From the NCBI GenBank assembly GCA_031178805.1, contig JAPSIJ010000091.1, forward strand, positions 1 through 7,791: DNA of 7,791 nucleotides. Reading direction: 5' to 3'. This document shows positions 1-5,853 of this stretch, piece by piece. Made by a program: the position numbers and the translations under genes. This stretch comes from Cellulomonas sp. Lineage in GTDB: Bacteria; Actinomycetota; Actinomycetes; Actinomycetales; Cellulomonadaceae. Positions within the stretch are counted from its first letter, which is position 1; every line of letters begins with the position of its first letter. The notes beneath the pieces were generated by a model. The model was not told where the DNA came from. It saw only the letters and a program-made list of their open reading frames with translations, and searched no databases.

Positions 1-18
1 TCGTGCCCAGCGGTCACG

Positions 19-1068
19 TCACTGCTCCCGGGCGGCGGTGGCGGCGGTGGCCCACGCCTCGAGCTCGTCGGCGTGCTGGTCGACGAACCCCTGCTGCAGC
101 TCGTGGTCGATCCGCGTCCGCTCGGCGACGAAGTCCACCTCCTCCTGGCAGTCGACGTCCGCGACGGCCTGGCCGATCTCCTTCTCGGTGAACGCCGCGA
201 GCGCGGCCTCGTCGACCTCGGGCGCCGGCGGGCCCTCCGGCTCGGCCTCCCAGTCCCACGACTCGCTCAGCGCCGCGTACTCCGGGTCGTCCCAGCCCTG
301 CAGGGCGTTGTACTCCGTGTACAGCGCGTCCTGGGCGGCGTACACCCCGGTCAGCGCGTCGTAGCCCTCGTCGGCCATGCACGAGGACCAGGCCTGGTCG
401 AGGGCCACGACCTGCGGGTCGGCCCCGGAGGCCTCCTGGAACCGCTCGAGCTCGTCCTCGAGCCCGGCGAACTCGTCGGACTCGACGCCGCCCTCGTACA
501 CCTCGTGCTGCGCCGCGCCGTAGCAGCCGGCGGTCGTCCAGTCGTACTCCTGCTCGCCGTCGCCCTCGACCGGCGGGCCGTGCAGCGCCTCCGACCAGGC
601 CGCCGCCTCGCTCTCGGACATCTGCTCGACGTACTCCTGGTTCGGGTCCACCCACTCCTCGGCCTCCGCGTCGTCCGGGGAGGCCCACGGGTCGGTGCTG
701 ATCCCGTACCCGTACTGCTCGGCGAACTCGCGGGTGCCCCACTCGACGTCGAGGTCGTCCGAGCTGACGGTGCCGCCGCTGGTCTCGGCGGGCGTGTAGT
801 CGAAGCCCTCCTCCTGCATGCAGGCGGCGACCAGCTCCTCGACCCGGCGGTTCTGCCGGTCGGACTCGGCCTGCATCTCCTCCTCGGTCCGGTCGTCGTC
901 CAGGTTGTACCCGTAGATCCGCGCCAGGTACTCGTCGAGCGGGCCGGGGGTCCACTCGTCCGAGGCGGACGCCGTGCCACCCCCGTCGCTGCTCGAGCAC
1001 CCGGCGAGCGCGAGGACCGCGAACGCGGCTGCCGCGGCCGCGGCACGGGAGGATCGGGTGGTGGTCAT
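19..1068 (-). CDS. Secreted acidic lipoprotein of unknown function with two CM-x-x-EG repeats
   Basis: The predicted protein has 349 residues. It starts at ATG 1068, where an AAGGGG ribosome-binding site lies about 7 bases upstream; the frame stays open further upstream, but only as a shadow of the oxidoreductase gene. Residues 1-24 form a lipoprotein signal: a short positive N-terminus, an Ala-rich hydrophobic stretch and the lipobox LAGC with the lipid-bearing Cys24. A Ser/Gly linker follows. The mature part is very acidic and rich in Trp and Tyr. It has four further cysteines, at 83, 182, 230 and 307. Two of them sit in matching motifs, CMQEEGFDY (83) and CMADEGYDA (230), and each is followed by a lone Cys (182, 307). 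This suggests a duplicated, disulfide-bonded module outside the membrane. I recognise the style from actinobacterial lipoproteins but cannot assign a function. It lies downstream of the oxidoreductase, beyond a hairpin, so it probably has its own promoter. Confidence 0.85.
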   Translation of the reverse strand: MTTTRSSRAAAAAAAFAVLALAGCSSSDGGGTASASDEWTPGPLDEYLARIYGYNLDDDRTEEEMQAESDRQNRRVEELVAACMQEEGFDYTPAETSGGTVSSDDLDVEWGTREFAEQYGYGISTDPWASPDDAEAEEWVDPNQEYVEQMSESEAAAWSEALHGPPVEGDGEQEYDWTTAGCYGAAQHEVYEGGVESDEFAGLEDELERFQEASGADPQVVALDQAWSSCMADEGYDALTGVYAAQDALYTEYNALQGWDDPEYAALSESWDWEAEPEGPPAPEVDEAALAAFTEKEIGQAVADVDCQEEVDFVAERTRIDHELQQGFVDQHADELEAWATAATAAREQ

Positions 1069-1161
1069 CGGGTGGCCCCTTCGTCGGTGGCGCGTCGGCT
1101 GCCCCTCCGACGACGCCCGCCCAGCATGGCGCGGACGACCGCTCCCGCGTGGGCGTTCCGG

Positions 1162-1172
1162 CAGGTGACCTG
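1162..1172. promoter_or_regulatory. Perfect 11-base palindrome upstream of the lipoprotein gene
   Basis: CAGGTGACCTG is a perfect inverted repeat with a one-base centre, about 94 bases upstream of the lipoprotein start. On the minus strand a GGAAC element follows a few bases later, with GTCGTC about 15 bases beyond, which loosely resembles an ECF-sigma promoter. The palindrome is seen directly; a role as an operator is inference. Confidence 0.25.
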
Positions 1173-1227
1173 TGCGGATGCTGTGCGTCCACCCCGGACG
1201 GTAGGGGCGTGGCGGGGCGCGCGGCGT

Positions 1228-1287
1228 CCGCCCGGGGGTGGATCGCGGGCGCGGGTCCGTCCGCCGGTGGGCGGACGGCCCGGGCGG
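1228..1287 (-). terminator. Nested GC-rich hairpin downstream of the oxidoreductase gene
   Basis: The inner stem pairs 1257-1265 with 1270-1278 (9 perfect base pairs, 4-base loop). An outer stem pairs 1228-1236 (CCGCCCGGG) with 1279-1287 (CCCGGGCGG), again 9 perfect pairs. On the minus strand the structure starts about 27 bases after the oxidoreductase stop codon, where a terminator would be expected. No run of T follows; factor-independent terminators without a T-tract have been proposed in high-GC actinobacteria. It could also shape the 5' side of a lipoprotein transcript that reads through. Confidence 0.5.
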
Positions 1288-1313
1288 CGCGCGGCCACCT
1301 GCCGGGGCCCGCG

Positions 1314-2321
1314 TCAGTCGCGCCGATGGTCCGCCGTCGCCCCGAGCTCCGCCCGCCACCGGGCGAGCAGCCGGGCGGTGGCGGTGCTGTCGCCCCACGG
1401 CATCCGCGCGTCCTCGAGGTGACCGGCTGCCGCCGCGGCGGCGAGCGCACGCGCCTCCACCAGGAACGGGTCGACGACGGGGACCTCGACCTGCTCCGTG
1501 GACGTCCCGGTCCGGATCTCGAAGGAGTGCGCGGACGCCCGGCCGGAACCCCATCCCTGCTCGGCGTGGATGCTGCCGCGGTCGCCCTCGACGTGGACCG
1601 CCCGCGAGAGGCTGCGGGTGATGGCTGCCTCGACCCGCGCACCGAATCCGGGGCCCGTCACCAGGGCACGGGTGTCCGTCTCCACGCCCGTGCGGCGCTC
1701 GAGCGCGCCCTCGGCGTCGGTCACGGTCAGCGACTCGGGGGAGACCCCGGCCCACCGGGCGACGGCCACCGCGAGCGAGACGGGGTAGCCGCCGACGTCG
1801 TACACCGCGCCACCGGCGAACGCGGGGTCGAACAGGCGCCCCGAGCGCGTCGGCGCCGCGAACCCGAAGCTCGCGCGCACGGACCGGACGCGACCGATGC
1901 GTCCCCCGACGACCGCGAGCCGCAGCGTGTCGGTGAACGGGCTGAAGCGGTACTTGTACGCCTCGACGACCGGGAGGGCGGCCGCCTCGGCCGCGGCCGC
2001 CACCGCCGCGGTCTGCGCCGGGTCGAGCCCGAGCGGCTTCTCGCACAGCACCGGCTTGCCGGCGCGCAGGGCCTGCACCGTCAGCTCGGCGTGCGTGGTG
2101 TGCACCGTGCCGATGTAGACCGCATCCACCCGGGCGTCGGCGAGGACCTCGGCGTAGGTCCCCGCGCCGGCCACCCCGTGCTCCGCGGCGAACCGCCGGG
2201 CGCGCGTCCCGTCCGAGCTGCCCACGGCCACCACGCGGGCGTCGTCCGCACCGGCGAGCGAGGCGAGGAACGTGCGCGCGATCTGCCCCGTCCCCAGGAC
2301 CGCCCAGCGGGTCGTCGTCAT
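1314..2321 (-). CDS. Gfo/Idh/MocA-family NAD(P)-dependent oxidoreductase
   Basis: This 335-residue protein has the usual length for the family. An N-terminal Rossmann fold is shown by WAVLGTGQIA (residues 6-15, the GxGxIA dinucleotide-binding loop) and the CEKPL motif at 93-97, whose Lys95 is the conserved active-site lysine. The C-terminal alpha/beta domain includes YKYRFSP (122-128) and GGAVYDVGGYPVS (170-182). The D-x-G-x-Y form of the last motif, with Tyr where inositol dehydrogenases carry His, places it nearer the glucose-fructose oxidoreductase / dihydrodiol dehydrogenase branch. The substrate is probably a sugar or another polyol-like compound but cannot be fixed from the sequence. 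ATG 2321 was chosen because the Rossmann strand starts directly after it; its ribosome site is weak (AGAGG about 15 bases upstream). No signal peptide is visible, so it should be cytoplasmic. No sugar-catabolism genes are adjacent. Confidence 0.9.
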   Translation of the reverse strand: MTTTRWAVLGTGQIARTFLASLAGADDARVVAVGSSDGTRARRFAAEHGVAGAGTYAEVLADARVDAVYIGTVHTTHAELTVQALRAGKPVLCEKPLGLDPAQTAAVAAAAEAAALPVVEAYKYRFSPFTDTLRLAVVGGRIGRVRSVRASFGFAAPTRSGRLFDPAFAGGAVYDVGGYPVSLAVAVARWAGVSPESLTVTDAEGALERRTGVETDTRALVTGPGFGARVEAAITRSLSRAVHVEGDRGSIHAEQGWGSGRASAHSFEIRTGTSTEQVEVPVVDPFLVEARALAAAAAAGHLEDARMPWGDSTATARLLARWRAELGATADHRRD

Positions 2322-2363
2322 CGTCGTGGGTCCGGACCTCTCGGGGCGGCACTGCGGGGGCTC

Positions 2364-2412
2364 GCCACGGACGATACCGGTAGCGGCCTCCCGCGCGCGG
2401 GTGCCACGGACG
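2364..2412. repeat. Pair of 10-base direct repeats in a divergent intergenic region
   Basis: GCCACGGACG occurs at 2364-2373 and again at 2403-2412, with start points 39 bases apart. They lie in the roughly 190-base region between the oxidoreductase (minus) and the SRPBCC remnant (plus). An 8-base palindrome TACCGGTA lies between them at 2375-2382. This could be a tandem regulator site for the divergent pair; no matching regulator is adjacent, and short repeats are common in GC-rich DNA. Confidence 0.25.
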
Positions 2413-2511
2413 CAGCGCGCAGCGCCTCCGCGGACGACGCGCGACGCGGGTCCGGGATGCCGCACACGTGATCGCCACGCGTCGCCGCTGCCCGAGGACG
2501 AGGAGCCCTTC

Positions 2512-2903
2512 GTGAAGGTCAGGACCTCCATCGAGATCGCGCTGCCGCGGGAGACCGTCGTCCAGCTGCTCGAGGACCCCGCGCACCGGCCGAGACCATC
2601 ACGCGCCGGGAACCGGCCGACCTCCGCGACGTCCCGGCCGACCGCGCGATCCACGTCGAGCGCGAGATCGTCGCCGACGGCATGTGGAACGCGGCGCGCG
2701 ACCGTCTGACCGCGAGCGGCCCGGGGAGCACGCTCTGGGTGAGCGAGAACGAGTACCGGTTCACCGGTCTCCTGCGGCTGGCGGCACCTCTGCTGCGCGG
2801 TGCCTTCGTGAAGCAGTCACGGCAGCACCTGGCGGACTTCAAGGCCTTCGCCGAGTCCGGGACAGACGTCCGCCAGGCGGGAGCAGGGGGACGGGCGGGC
2901 TAG
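2512..2903 (+). pseudogene. SRPBCC (START/polyketide-cyclase-like) gene broken by an internal deletion and frameshift
   Basis: The start is GTG 2512, preceded by a good GAGGAG ribosome site. The first 25 codons (MKVRTSIEIALPRETVVQLLEDPAH) read like the N-terminus of an actinobacterial SRPBCC-family protein. At about 2587 this frame loses similarity. From 2592 the next frame takes up the C-terminal part, beginning ETITRREPADL and continuing through MWNAARDRL, YRFTGLLRLAAPLLRGAF and KQSRQHLADFKAFAE, to a stop at 2901-2903. Such proteins are usually about 145-150 residues. The piece between the two halves, roughly 35-40 codons judged from memory of the family, is missing, and the change is not a multiple of three. 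SRPBCC proteins bind hydrophobic ligands in a helix-grip pocket, and the missing part would remove strands of that fold. The product is presumably non-functional unless the break is a sequence error. Confidence 0.75.
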
Positions 2904-2913
2904 GGTCGGCGTC

Positions 2914-3888
2914 GTGAGGGCGCCCCCGGTGACCATGTTGTGGGAGCCCGCAGCCGCCCGAGCCGCGCTGTCGGAGCGCTTCGGCTTCGCCGGCGCCGCC
3001 GCGGCCGGCGGGCACCTCGCCGCCGCGATCGCCGACCACTGGGGCCGGCGCGTCACGTGCGAGCGCCTCGTCCTGAGCGACCAGAACCTCCTCGCGTGCG
3101 TGCACGGTGGCGGCCGGTCCTTCGTCGTCAAGGCCTGTGCCGCCGAGACGCAGTTCGGCCGTCTCGCCGCCGTCGCGGAGGTGGTGGCCGTCGTCGGCGC
3201 CCAGGGCCTGCCCGTGGCCGCGCCCGTGCCGGCTCGGGACGGCACCCACCGCGTGGTGGTCGCCGGACCGGTGCCGCTGTCGGTGTTCGTCATGCCGATG
3301 ATCGCCGGCACGCCGCTCGATCCGGAGGACGGTGCCGCCCTGCGGGCAACCGGTGCAGCCCTGGCCCGGATGCACGGTGCCCTGGCCGGGATCGACGTCG
3401 ACCTGCCCGGACCCGTGCCGCCCGCCGTGCGTGGAGCCGCGGACCCACGGCCGGTCCGCCCGCTGCCGGAGGGCTCGCCCGGCCGCACCCGCGCACCGCG
3501 CGCGGCCGCCCGGCTGGACGGCCTCCTCGGGGGGCTGGCGGACCTCGGCGCGGCGACGACCCTCGTGCACGGCGACGTCCGGGGGGCGAACGTGCTGATC
3601 GCCGACGGGGGAGCGGCCGTGCTGCTCGACCACGACAGCATGGGGCTCGGGCACCGCGTGCTCGACGTCGCGCGAGGCGCCGCGACGATCGCCACCCGGT
3701 TCCGGAGCTGGCACCCGCCGCCGCCCGGCGCGCGCCGGCACGTGCTCGACGGGTACCGCGAGGTCGCCGCGCTGACGCCGCTCGAGGACCAGTGGCTCGA
3801 CGCCGCGCTGCTCGCCGAGAGCCTCCGTCAGATCCCGGCCGGCGACGACCCCGCCGGCTGGGCGGCAGCTGTCGAGCGCGACCTCTGA
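2914..3888 (+). CDS. APH-family phosphotransferase (aminoglycoside phosphotransferase / choline kinase fold)
   Basis: The protein has 324 residues from GTG 2914. The kinase-like fold is recognised by VVKA at 71-74 (likely ATP-binding Lys73), the catalytic-loop motif LVHGDVRGANVLI at 217-229 (His219, Asp221, Asn226) and the metal-binding DHD at 239-241, equivalent to DFD in related kinases. A Pro/Arg-rich stretch at about 164-200 separates the lobes. The family transfers phosphate from ATP to hydroxyls of aminoglycosides, homoserine, sugars or other small molecules; the substrate here is unknown and antibiotic resistance should not be assumed. The gene starts 10 bases after the SRPBCC remnant, so the two were probably co-transcribed. 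In-frame alternative starts are GTG 2929, which has GAGGG 8 bases upstream and may be the true start, and ATG 2935. Confidence 0.85.
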   Translation: MRAPPVTMLWEPAAARAALSERFGFAGAAAAGGHLAAAIADHWGRRVTCERLVLSDQNLLACVHGGGRSFVVKACAAETQFGRLAAVAEVVAVVGAQGLPVAAPVPARDGTHRVVVAGPVPLSVFVMPMIAGTPLDPEDGAALRATGAALARMHGALAGIDVDLPGPVPPAVRGAADPRPVRPLPEGSPGRTRAPRAAARLDGLLGGLADLGAATTLVHGDVRGANVLIADGGAAVLLDHDSMGLGHRVLDVARGAATIATRFRSWHPPPPGARRHVLDGYREVAALTPLEDQWLDAALLAESLRQIPAGDDPAGWAAAVERDL

Positions 3889-3917
3889 CTCCGCGGGTGC
3901 GGGTCGTGAGGAGCTCC

Positions 3918-3948
3918 GGTGCGCCACGCAGACCCCTACCGGCGCATC
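3918..3948. terminator. Possible bidirectional terminator between convergent genes
   Basis: GGTGCGCC (3918-3925) can pair with GGCGCATC (3941-3948) as an 8-bp stem including one G-U pair, around a 15-base loop. It lies in the 66-base gap between the convergent stop codons of the phosphotransferase and the WYL regulator. There is no T-tract, and the long loop weakens the case. Confidence 0.3.
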
Positions 3949-3954
3949 AGCGGC

Positions 3955-4680
3955 TCACGGCCGGTCCTGTTCGCTGCCGTGCCGGCCCCCGCTGTGCTGC
4001 ACGGAACGAGCCGTCGCCGAGGGAGTGCCGACCTCCTCGACGCCGTGGTCGCCGCAGGGGGTCGTGGTCACGCCGGCGTGCTGGATCCGCGTCACGAGGA
4101 ACCAGCGGATGTCGCTGCGCAGGCGGCACCAGCCGATCAGGTACCACCGGCCCTTCCGCGATCCGAACATGACGGGCTCGACATCACGGGTCGACGTGCT
4201 GCCGTCACCCGCGACGTACCGGATCCGCACGACGCGCTGCTCGGCCATCGCCTCCTCGAGCGCGGACCGGATCGCGCGCGACGACGACGGGGGAGCGTCC
4301 ACCCACACGCGGCCCGCGAGCTCGTCCGCCTTCTTCCGGGTCGCGGGGTCCAGGACGTCCAGGATCTTCCGGACGCCGGCGGAGGCGAGATCCGCGTAAG
4401 GAGCGTCCGAGGCGGCGGAGACGGCGGCGAGCAGCGCGACCGCCTGGGCCGGAGACAGGCTGATCGGCGGGAGGTTCGCGCGAGCGGCGAGACCGTATCC
4501 ACCACCGGGCCCCGGGCGCGACCAGATCGGCGCACCGGCGTTCTCGAGGGCCGCGAGATCCCGCTTCACCGTCCGCACCGAGACCCCGAACTCCGCGGCC
4601 AGGCGCTCGGCGGTGCACCCACGCGGACCGTGCCGGCGGAGCATCTCGACCAGTGCGTGCAGCCGCTCTGCCCGCCTCAG
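3955..4680 (-). CDS. YafY-type transcriptional regulator (HTH plus WYL domain)
   Basis: With the start proposed here the protein has 241 residues. An N-terminal winged helix-turn-helix (residues about 1-65) includes the recognition-helix region VSVRTVKRDLAALE (33-46) and the wing GPGGGYGL. A C-terminal WYL domain carries GRWYLIGWC with Trp-Tyr-Leu at 179-181. WYL domains sense small ligands or nucleic acid. The only ATG is at 4644 and would remove the first helix of the DNA-binding domain. The conserved block RRAERLHALVE lies directly upstream in frame, after a CTG at 4680, and the next in-frame codon that ends translation is TGA at 4707-4705. No ATG, GTG or TTG lies between. So the start is probably CTG 4680, or a mutated or misread ATG there; the conventional alternative is ATG 4644 (229 residues). 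The regulator is divergent from the hydrolase and probably controls it and itself. Confidence 0.85.
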   Translation of the reverse strand: MRRAERLHALVEMLRRHGPRGCTAERLAAEFGVSVRTVKRDLAALENAGAPIWSRPGPGGGYGLAARANLPPISLSPAQAVALLAAVSAASDAPYADLASAGVRKILDVLDPATRKKADELAGRVWVDAPPSSSRAIRSALEEAMAEQRVVRIRYVAGDGSTSTRDVEPVMFGSRKGRWYLIGWCRLRSDIRWFLVTRIQHAGVTTTPCGDHGVEEVGTPSATARSVQHSGGRHGSEQDRP

Positions 4681-4702
4681 GGCCGGACCCCAGCAGAATT
4701 CA

Positions 4703-4719
4703 TGTCAGAGATCGTGACA
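4703..4719. promoter_or_regulatory. Inverted repeat TGTCA-N7-TGACA, probable operator of the WYL regulator
   Basis: Two perfect 5-base half-sites, TGTCA (4703-4707) and TGACA (4715-4719), flank a 7-base spacer in the only intergenic space between the WYL regulator and the divergent alpha/beta hydrolase. It lies 23 bases from the proposed CTG start of the regulator and 34 bases from the hydrolase ATG, so a bound dimer could control both genes. Position and symmetry are seen directly; the identity of the bound protein is inferred from the neighbouring regulator gene. Confidence 0.5.
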
Positions 4720-4753
4720 CACCGCTGTCCACGGGCCCTGCGAGCATCGCCGC

Positions 4754-5500
4754 ATGACGAGGACGACGAGCACGACGAGCACCACAGGCGAACCGACCAT
4801 CATCCTGATCGCCGGCCACTGGCTCGGGGCGTGGGCCTGGGACGAGGTGGTCGAGCACCTGACAGCCGCCGGCAGGCGAGCGGTGCCGATGACCCTCCCC
4901 GGCCTGGACGCGACCGACCCCGGGCGCGCGTCCAGGACCCTGGACGACCAGGCAGCGGCGATCGAGCGGGCCGTGGACGAAGCCGGAGCCGGGCAGCCGG
5001 TGGTGATCGTCGCGCACAGCGGAGCGAACGCCCCGGTCAGCATCGTGCTCGACCGGCACCCCGAGCTCGTGCGCCGCGTGGTCTGGGTCGACAGCGGACC
5101 GGTCGCGCCCGGGACCGTCTTCGCCGCGGACGACCTGGACGAGCTGCCCTTGCCGCCCTTCGAGGTGCTGCGCGAGCAGGCCAGCCTCGACGGCCTCAGC
5201 ACGGACAGCCTCGACCGCTTCCGCGCGCGCGCCGTCCCGGAGCCGGGGCCGGTGCTCCGCCAGGCGGTGGAGCTGACCAACGACGCCCGCCTGCGGATAC
5301 CCGCCACGCTGGTGTGCTGCTCGATCCCGGGCGCCCAGGTGATGGAGCTGGCCAGCGCCGGCCACCCCGTGTTCGCTCAGGTCGCCGGGCTGGAGCACGT
5401 CGACGTCGTGGACCTTCCGACCGGTCACTGGCCCATGTGGAGCCGCCCGGAGGACCTGGCCCACCTCATCGCCACCGCAGCGAGCTCGGAGGTGGGCTGA
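4754..5500 (+). CDS. Alpha/beta-fold hydrolase (esterase-like)
   Basis: The protein has 248 residues and no signal peptide. After a Thr/Ser-rich N-terminus (TRTTSTTSTTG, coded by a short tandem repeat), the first core strand TIILIAGHWLGAWAW (15-29) carries the oxyanion-hole region. The nucleophile elbow is VAHSGA (86-91) with Ser89. The catalytic histidine is probably His225 in LPTGHWPMW, followed by the usual SRPEDLA helix. The acid is unusual: the strand that normally supplies it (PATLVCCSIPG, 183-193) has no Asp or Glu, so Asp113 after the preceding core strand (VVWVDS) may serve. The substrate is unknown; small esters or lactones are typical for the family. No clear ribosome site precedes ATG 4754, so translation may be weak or leaderless. 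It is divergent from the WYL regulator and is its likely target. Confidence 0.88.
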   Translation: MTRTTSTTSTTGEPTIILIAGHWLGAWAWDEVVEHLTAAGRRAVPMTLPGLDATDPGRASRTLDDQAAAIERAVDEAGAGQPVVIVAHSGANAPVSIVLDRHPELVRRVVWVDSGPVAPGTVFAADDLDELPLPPFEVLREQASLDGLSTDSLDRFRARAVPEPGPVLRQAVELTNDARLRIPATLVCCSIPGAQVMELASAGHPVFAQVAGLEHVDVVDLPTGHWPMWSRPEDLAHLIATAASSEVG

Positions 5501-5706
5501 ACCGCGGGTCTCGCCGAGGGGCCGACAGCGCTGTCGCCGCCCGGAGCCGAACCCGCCGAGGTCGTCGCGGGCGCCGATGTCCGGTTGGGCGCGGACGTAT
5601 GTGGGTGGCCTAGGCCGCGGTCACCATCGCGCTCCACCGCCCCGGCTTGTCGGTGGGCGATGGCGTGGTCGTACTCGAGGGCGCCGGCGACGTGGCGCAG
5701 CGGGCA
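5501..5706. other. Region without an intact gene; possible coding debris
   Basis: No complete gene is supported here. It contains a perfect 14-base palindrome soon after the hydrolase stop. On the minus strand, codons with consistently high GC at third positions continue from the rarA remnant in the same frame to about 5660 (including LRHVAGALEYDHAI). A neighbouring frame then looks coding as far as a TAG at 5612-5610, ending in PGRWSAMVTAA. This may be the tail of some other gene joined to the rarA fragment by deletion. I cannot identify it. Confidence 0.3.
5523..5536. terminator. Perfect 14-base palindrome after the hydrolase gene
   Basis: CGACAGCGCTGTCG is fully self-complementary and starts 23 bases after the hydrolase stop codon. 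As RNA it could form a 5-bp stem with a GCGC loop. That is short for a terminator and no T-tract follows, so a protein-binding site is an equal possibility. Confidence 0.3.
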
Positions 5707-5853
5707 CGCGGCGACCATCCGCCCGATCGGGGCGTCGTCCGACAGGAGGTGATCCTGCCCGACGACGTCACCGAGCATGCGGGGACGCAGGCGGTCGGCC
5801 AGCGGCCTGGGGGCGTCGTCCACCTCGAACAGCGACGGCGGGTCCTGCGTCAC
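5707..5853 (-). pseudogene. rarA: Truncated N-terminal fragment of a rarA/mgsA-like AAA+ ATPase gene
   Basis: Starting at GTG 5853, the first 49 codons resemble the N-terminus of replication-associated recombination protein A: SLFEVDDAPRPLADRLRP, then VVGQDHLL and APIGRMVAA. In the intact family this leads straight into the Walker A region (about WGPPGTGKTT) of a protein of roughly 430-450 residues. Here the similarity stops at about 5707. No Walker A, Walker B or later domain follows, although the frame stays open to a stop at 5425, antisense to the hydrolase end. RarA acts at stalled replication forks with SSB and clamp-loader relatives; this fragment cannot be an ATPase. Its GTG overlaps the TGA of the upstream YjbR remnant (GTGA), so it was the last recognised member of that operon. 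An intact rarA may exist elsewhere in the genome. Confidence 0.65.

Noticed and set aside
14..1642. Long minus-strand frame of 542 residues and plus-strand frame of 449 residues over the lipoprotein
   Set aside because: Both are Arg/Ala/Gly-rich shadows produced by high third-position GC in the lipoprotein and oxidoreductase genes; no domain is recognisable.
1069..2586. Minus-strand frame continuing upstream of the lipoprotein, which would give an 855-residue protein
   Set aside because: The part beyond Met at 1068 is Arg/Gly/Pro-rich, antiparallel to no known family and overlaps the clear oxidoreductase in another frame; the lipoprotein signal sequence at 1068 marks the real start.
2914..3888. 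Calling the phosphotransferase an aminoglycoside resistance gene
   Set aside because: The APH fold is shared by many kinases of unrelated substrates, and nothing nearby indicates resistance or mobility.
2817..3927. Two long minus-strand frames opposite the phosphotransferase
   Set aside because: They are antisense to a gene with clear HGD and DHD motifs and have shadow-type composition.
4754..4790. Tandem ACGACGAGC units at the start of the hydrolase gene as a phase-variable repeat
   Set aside because: Only about two 9-base units are present, and changes would be in frame, so switching is unlikely.
3919..5613. Plus-strand frame of 564 residues spanning the regulator and hydrolase
   Set aside because: It crosses two genes with clear domains on other frames and shows no family motif.
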